Source: an uncultured Acidobacteriota bacterium
GTDB taxonomy: Bacteria; Acidobacteriota; Blastocatellia; RBC074
NCBI GenBank assembly: GCA_937967285.1
Contig: CALBSU010000467.1
Coordinates: forward strand, 1-8,574
Direction: 5' to 3'
Length of the DNA stretch: 8,574 nucleotides
Part shown: positions 1 to 8,574 of the stretch, in pieces
How positions within the stretch are numbered: the first letter of the stretch is position 1
Layout: each line of letters begins with the position of its first letter
Program-made: the position numbers and the translations under genes
Notes under the pieces: model-generated
The model's database searches: none
Told to the model about the DNA's origin: nothing
What the model saw: only the letters and a program-made list of their open reading frames with translations

Positions 1-2
1 CC

Positions 3-719
3 ATCCACTATCACGACGGGCGGGGAGCCCTCAAGACGGACAACCGCCCGCTCGCCGCGCGCGCCGCTGACCGTGAGAACATCCGCGTCAATACTTTCGG
101 TGGACATTACATCGGGGTGAAGAAAGCCGGAGACGGGAAGTTCGACTTGCTGCTCTGGGGGGCGGGCCAGTTCGGCAGTTGGGGCGTTCTTGACCATCGC
201 GCCGGAGCCGTCGCTCTCGAGGCCGGCTACCAGTTCGATGTTCCGGCAAAACCATGGATCCGCGCCGGCTATTTCCGCGGCTCGGGTGACGGAGATCCGG
301 CGGACGGTCGTCATGGAGCCTTCTTCCAGAACCTTCCGACGCCGCGAATCTACGCTCGCATGCCCTTCTACGATCTCGTCAACAACGAAGATACCTTCAT
401 CCAGCTGCGCCTCAAGCCGCATGCTCGCGTCGCGCTTCGCTCAGACGTGCGTTATCTCAGGCTGAGCAGCGATCGCGATCTGTGGTATCTCGGAGGGGGA
501 GCTTTTCAGCAGGGATCGTTCGGATATATCGGACGGCCTTCAAATGGGCAGAAGACCCTCGGCGCCATGGCCGATTTCAGTTTCGACCTGACGATCACGC
601 CGAAGACCGCCTTCACCTTCTATATCGCAGGCGTCCGCGGCGGCAAGGTCGTCGACAGAATCTATCCCGAGGGTCGAGTAGGCAGGTTTGCATATTTCGA
701 GCTCACGCGGCGATTCTGA
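3..719 (+). CDS. Alginate-export-like outer-membrane porin, C-terminal part (5' truncated)
   Basis: The frame is open from the left edge, so the start lies outside the window. The GTG at 117 is internal, because coding-like sequence continues upstream of it in frame. About 238 residues are visible. They alternate polar and hydrophobic residues as expected of transmembrane beta-strands, and the protein ends in an aromatic residue (...LTRRF), the usual C-terminal signature recognised by the BAM outer-membrane assembly machinery. The stretch GYFRGSGDGDPADGRHGAFF followed by PFYDLVNNEDTF resembles the alginate_export domain (PF13372) seen in AlgE-like porins of many Gram-negative bacteria. Those proteins usually exceed 400 residues, so roughly half may be missing. 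The likely role is passive passage of an anionic solute across the outer membrane; real substrates in this family are diverse and alginate should not be assumed. It converges on the DUF1501 gene, with a hairpin terminator between. The barrel call is firm; the family call is from residue pattern only. Confidence 0.72.
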   Translation: MHYHDGRGALKTDNRPLAARAADRENIRVNTFGGHYIGVKKAGDGKFDLLLWGAGQFGSWGVLDHRAGAVALEAGYQFDVPAKPWIRAGYFRGSGDGDPADGRHGAFFQNLPTPRIYARMPFYDLVNNEDTFIQLRLKPHARVALRSDVRYLRLSSDRDLWYLGGGAFQQGSFGYIGRPSNGQKTLGAMADFSFDLTITPKTAFTFYIAGVRGGKVVDRIYPEGRVGRFAYFELTRRF

Positions 720-742
720 CAGCAGCAGTCGAAGCAGAAAAG

Positions 743-837
743 ATCATCCACGAAGAACACGAAGGAAACACAAAGGATAAGAAAAACTCGATGAATCCTT
801 TGTGTCCTCTTCGTGTCCTTCGTGGATGATTTTTTTT
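743..837. terminator. Bidirectional hairpin terminator made of a CACGAAG-type repeat
   Basis: Two 36-nt arms (743-778 and 795-830) are complementary at 32 of 36 positions around a 16-nt loop. The right arm runs into eight T residues (830-837), giving a classical intrinsic terminator for the + strand porin gene. On the minus strand the arm is followed by a short TTTT, so it can also end the DUF1501 transcript. Three of the four mismatches become G-U wobbles when the minus strand is transcribed, so the hairpin is stronger in that direction. Each arm is built from near-repeats of a short purine-rich unit (CCACGAAG, AACACGAAG, ACACAAAG). Similar CACGAAGGACACGAAG-type repeats are, from memory, scattered through many Acidobacteria, Verrucomicrobia and Planctomycetes genomes. 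Confidence 0.8.
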
Positions 838-846
838 CTGTTACTC

Positions 847-2349
<1,503 letters not shown>

Positions 2350-2358
2350 TTTCTGATT

Positions 2359-2365
2359 ACCTCCC
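2359..2365 (-). promoter_or_regulatory. Ribosome binding site fixing the DUF1501 start
   Basis: Read on the minus strand this is GGGAGGT, nine bases before the ATG at 2349. It lies in the 35-bp gap after the upstream gene's stop and decides in favour of 2349 over the in-frame ATG at 2427. Confidence 0.8.
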
Positions 2366-2384
2366 GGATCTTCTCCGTTGCCGG

Positions 2385-4451
<2,067 letters not shown>

Positions 4452-4567
4452 ACGATCCTCCGATTAACTGCAAAAATATCGATAAAACGGGGTAGGGGAC
4501 GCCCAATGTCTTTAGCATCACTGGGGCCGACAGCCCGATCTTGACATAATCCGCTCATGAATATGCA

Positions 4568-4588
4568 CGGTCCGAACCTTTCCGACCG
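4568..4588. promoter_or_regulatory. 21-bp palindrome, candidate operator
   Basis: The left half CGGTCCGAA and right half TTCCGACCG are inverted copies at 8 of 9 positions around a three-base centre (CCT). The length and two-fold symmetry fit the binding site of a dimeric repressor or activator of the TetR, MarR or IclR type. It lies between the two divergent genes and would fall inside the leader of the minus-strand operon if that is transcribed from the AT-rich core. No regulator gene is adjacent, so the binding protein is unknown. The symmetry is observed; the function is inferred. Confidence 0.45.
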
Positions 4589-4605
4589 TTTAATCGAGCT
4601 CGTCG

Positions 4606-4637
4606 GTTAGACATCCAGGTGGGTGGATTGGTCTAAC
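4606..4637. promoter_or_regulatory. Stem-loop with GTTAGAC/GTCTAAC arms
   Basis: GTTAGAC-ATCCA (4606-4617) pairs with TGGAT-TG-GTCTAAC (4624-4637), giving 12 base pairs with a two-base bulge and a six-base loop (GGTGGG). On + it is followed by TTTATTTT, so it could act as a weak terminator or an RNA leader structure. Alternatively, each arm contains GT-N3-AC, the core of FadR-subfamily (GntR) operators, and two such sites with centres 25 bp apart could bind a regulator. The sequence alone does not choose between these readings. Confidence 0.4.
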
Positions 4638-4668
4638 TTTATTTTCGGAACCGGATGATACCACAGCT

Positions 4669-4698
4669 TTTTTATCCTTCAATCTGTTTTCTTATCAA
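4669..4698 (-). promoter_or_regulatory. Possible sigma-70 promoter for the DUF1549-DUF1501 operon
   Basis: On the minus strand, TTGATA (4693-4698) is followed after 18 bases by TAAAAA (4669-4674). The first hexamer matches the -35 consensus at five of six positions and the second matches the -10 at four. Use of this site would give a leader of about 210 nt containing both the stem-loop and the palindrome. This is a weak, consensus-only call. Confidence 0.25.
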
Positions 4699-4705
4699 TT
4701 AATAT
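4678..4705 (+). promoter_or_regulatory. Possible sigma-70 promoter for the aldolase-fold gene
   Basis: TTCAAT (4678-4683) and TAATAT (4700-4705) stand 16 bases apart in the AT-rich core, each matching its consensus hexamer at about four positions. Transcription would start near 4712, some 50 bases before the ATG. Several overlapping AT-rich alternatives exist, so the exact boxes are uncertain. Confidence 0.3.
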
Positions 4706-4764
4706 ATGAGAAATTTCATCCCGGGACGGGAAGAGAGCGTATTTTTTCAAGGGAGAGATGCCGT

Positions 4765-5560
4765 ATGGAGAATCGCGAGATGGGCGATTACATGATCGCG
4801 CCCAACAGACCATTTAAATTTCCGCAGCCGCCGACCTTCGGCAGCGTCGAGGAGGAGCGGCTCCATCGCAAGCAGCGGCTTGCGGCAGCCTTCAGGCTCT
4901 TCGCGAAGTTCGGCTTCGACGAGGGGGTGGCCGGCCATATCACCGCGAGAGATCCCGAAAAGATCGACCATTTCTGGGTCAATCCGTTCGGAATGGACTT
5001 CAGTCAGATCAGGGTTTCGGACCTGATTCTGGTCAACGACAGGGGCGAGGTGGTCGAGGGTGAACATCCGGTCAATGCCGCCGCCTTTGCCATCCATTCG
5101 TCGGTCCACTCCGCCAGACCGGATGTGGTCGCCGCGGCTCACGCCCATTCGATGTACGGCAAGGCCTGGTCGGCGCTCGGGCGCACACTCGACCCGATCA
5201 CGCAGGATGCCTGCGCCTTCTATGACGACCACGGCGTCTTCGACGACTACACCGGAGTCGTCTTCGACCCAGCCGAGGGGCAGCGAATCGCCGCCGCGCT
5301 CGGCACGGGCAAGGCAGCCATCCTCCGCAACCACGGCCTGCTGACCGTCGGCAAATCGGTCGACGAGGCGGCCTGGTGGTTCATCACTATGGAACGCAGC
5401 TGTCAGGCCCAACTGCTGGCCGAGGCCGCCGGCGAACCTCACCTGATCAGCCCCGAAAACGCCAAACTGACCTCGCAGCAGGTCGGTTCCAACCTCGCCG
5501 GATGGTTCCAGTTCCAGCCGCTATGGGACCGGATTACGCGCGAACAGCCGGAGCTGTTTG

Positions 5561-5565
<5 letters not shown>
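4765..5565 (+). CDS. Class II aldolase/adducin family protein (adducin-like branch)
   Basis: This is a 266-residue soluble protein. The start is the ATG at 4765, seven bases after GGGAGAG; the nearby ATG at 4758 is out of frame. It carries one Aldolase_II domain (PF00596), about residues 33-225. Zinc ligands typical of the fold are present: H126 and H128 in AHAHSMYG, and H190 in RNHGLLTVG. Where fuculose- and rhamnulose-phosphate aldolases have their catalytic Glu (PSSE... block), this protein reads PVNAAAFAIHSSVHSARPDV, with Ala in the aligned place. That block, together with GHITAR, VNPFGM..SQI and ILRNHGLLTVGKSVDEA, resembles the adducin head-domain branch more than the sugar aldolases. 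Metal binding is therefore likely, but retro-aldol chemistry is doubtful. No signal peptide is visible. It is transcribed divergently from the DUF1549 operon and converges on the kinase gene. Its TAG stop lies in the first heptamer of the following repeat. Substrate and pathway are unknown. Confidence 0.88.
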
Positions 5566-6943
<1,378 letters not shown>

Positions 6944-6946
6944 GGG

Positions 6947-7057
<111 letters not shown>

Positions 7058-7059
7058 GA

Positions 7060-8454
<1,395 letters not shown>

Positions 8455-8484
8455 CAGTACGAATTAACAGTGATTCGCGTTCCG

Positions 8485-8574
8485 TCATTCATAATGCAGT
8501 GCTTCGACGGGAGTCACTTTGGTCGCCAGTCGGCTCGGATAGATCCCCGAGATCAACGCCAGAATGAATATGAC
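8485..8574 (-). CDS. FtsX/MacB-like ABC transporter permease, extreme C-terminus
   Basis: Only the last 29 residues and the TGA stop are inside the window; the gene continues beyond the right edge. A hydrophobic stretch (VIFILALISGIYPS) is followed by RLATKVTPVEALHYE. This matches the typical end of FtsX-fold permeases of the MacB/LolC kind, which close with a last membrane helix, a GxxPAxxAxxxxPVEALR motif and a short tail. It lies 30 bp upstream of the response regulator gene on the same strand and is probably in the same operon. Cargo and full length cannot be judged. Confidence 0.72.
   Translation of the reverse strand, partial: VIFILALISGIYPSRLATKVTPVEALHYE

Larger units (their letters stand above)
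4452..4764. other. Divergent intergenic region with operator-like and stem-loop elements
   Basis: These 313 bp separate the divergently transcribed DUF1549/DUF1553 gene and aldolase-fold gene. No convincing protein gene is present. The region holds ribosome sites at both ends (4456-4461 on minus, 4751-4757 on plus), a 21-bp near-perfect palindrome (4568-4588), a stem-loop with GTTAGAC arms (4606-4637) and an AT-rich core (about 4666-4716) with promoter-like hexamers on both strands. An exact TTGACA stands at 4541-4546 on +, but no good -10 box follows at normal spacing. Base composition in the AT-rich core differs sharply from the flanking genes, as expected for a promoter region. Confidence 0.75.

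Noticed and set aside
482..829. A 115-codon open frame on + running from the porin gene through the hairpin repeat
   Set aside because: It is out of frame with the clear beta-barrel coding sequence, and its C-terminus is just translation of the repeat.
4557..4610. A 17-codon open frame (MNMHGPNLSDRLIELVG) after an exact TTGACA in the divergent region, possible leader peptide
   Set aside because: There is no Shine-Dalgarno sequence, no good -10 box follows the TTGACA, and the frame overlaps the palindrome. Chance is the simpler explanation.
4747..5442. A 231-codon open frame on minus opposite the aldolase-fold gene
   Set aside because: The plus-strand frame has the ribosome site, zinc ligands and family motifs; the minus frame has none.

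Overview
The window is about 60% GC by eye and looks like a chromosomal segment from an environmental Gram-negative bacterium. An outer-membrane beta-barrel, a Sec- and Tat-exported DUF1549/DUF1553 + DUF1501 pair, an NtrC-type two-component system next to an FtsX/MacB-like permease, and dispersed short-unit hairpin repeats together suggest Acidobacteriota, with Planctomycetota or Verrucomicrobiota as alternatives. This assignment is an inference from gene families. No rRNA or tRNA gene is visible to anchor it.

Layout from left to right. (1) The C-terminal part of an alginate-export-like outer-membrane porin lies on + and is cut by the left edge (3-719). (2) A bidirectional hairpin repeat with a T8 tract (743-837) separates it from the convergent next gene. 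(3) A two-gene minus-strand operon follows: a Sec-exported DUF1549/DUF1553 protein with one CxxCH haem-type motif (2385-4451), then a Tat-exported DUF1501 protein (847-2349). (4) A 313-bp divergent intergenic region (4452-4764) carries a 21-bp near-perfect palindrome and a separate 12-bp stem-loop. (5) An adducin-like class II aldolase-fold protein lies on + (4765-5565). (6) A heptamer-based inverted repeat (5561-5633) supplies the stop codons of both the aldolase-fold gene and the convergent kinase gene. (7) A minus-strand signalling operon reads leftwards from the right edge: the end of an FtsX/MacB-like ABC permease (8485-8574), a sigma-54-dependent NtrC-type response regulator (7060-8454), a second copy of the heptamer inverted repeat (6947-7057), and a membrane-bound NtrY-like histidine kinase (5615-6943).

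How the genes may work together. The kinase and regulator form an evident cognate pair. Their position just after an ABC permease suggests they control that export system, whose promoter would lie outside the window. The DUF1549/DUF1553 and DUF1501 proteins are a recurrent partner pair of unknown biochemical role in the cell envelope. The aldolase-fold gene is transcribed divergently from them and may share the operator-like palindrome, but a functional link is not shown.

The most unusual content is non-coding. Two copies of an element built from AGTAGAA heptamers form long hairpins. Because the unit is 7 nt, each arm puts stop codons in all three frames of the strand entering it. One copy ends two convergent genes. 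The other fills the regulator-kinase gap and leaves the kinase start without a visible Shine-Dalgarno sequence. An unrelated sequence family with the same architecture ends the porin gene. No CRISPR array, transposase or complete new defence-type system is visible.
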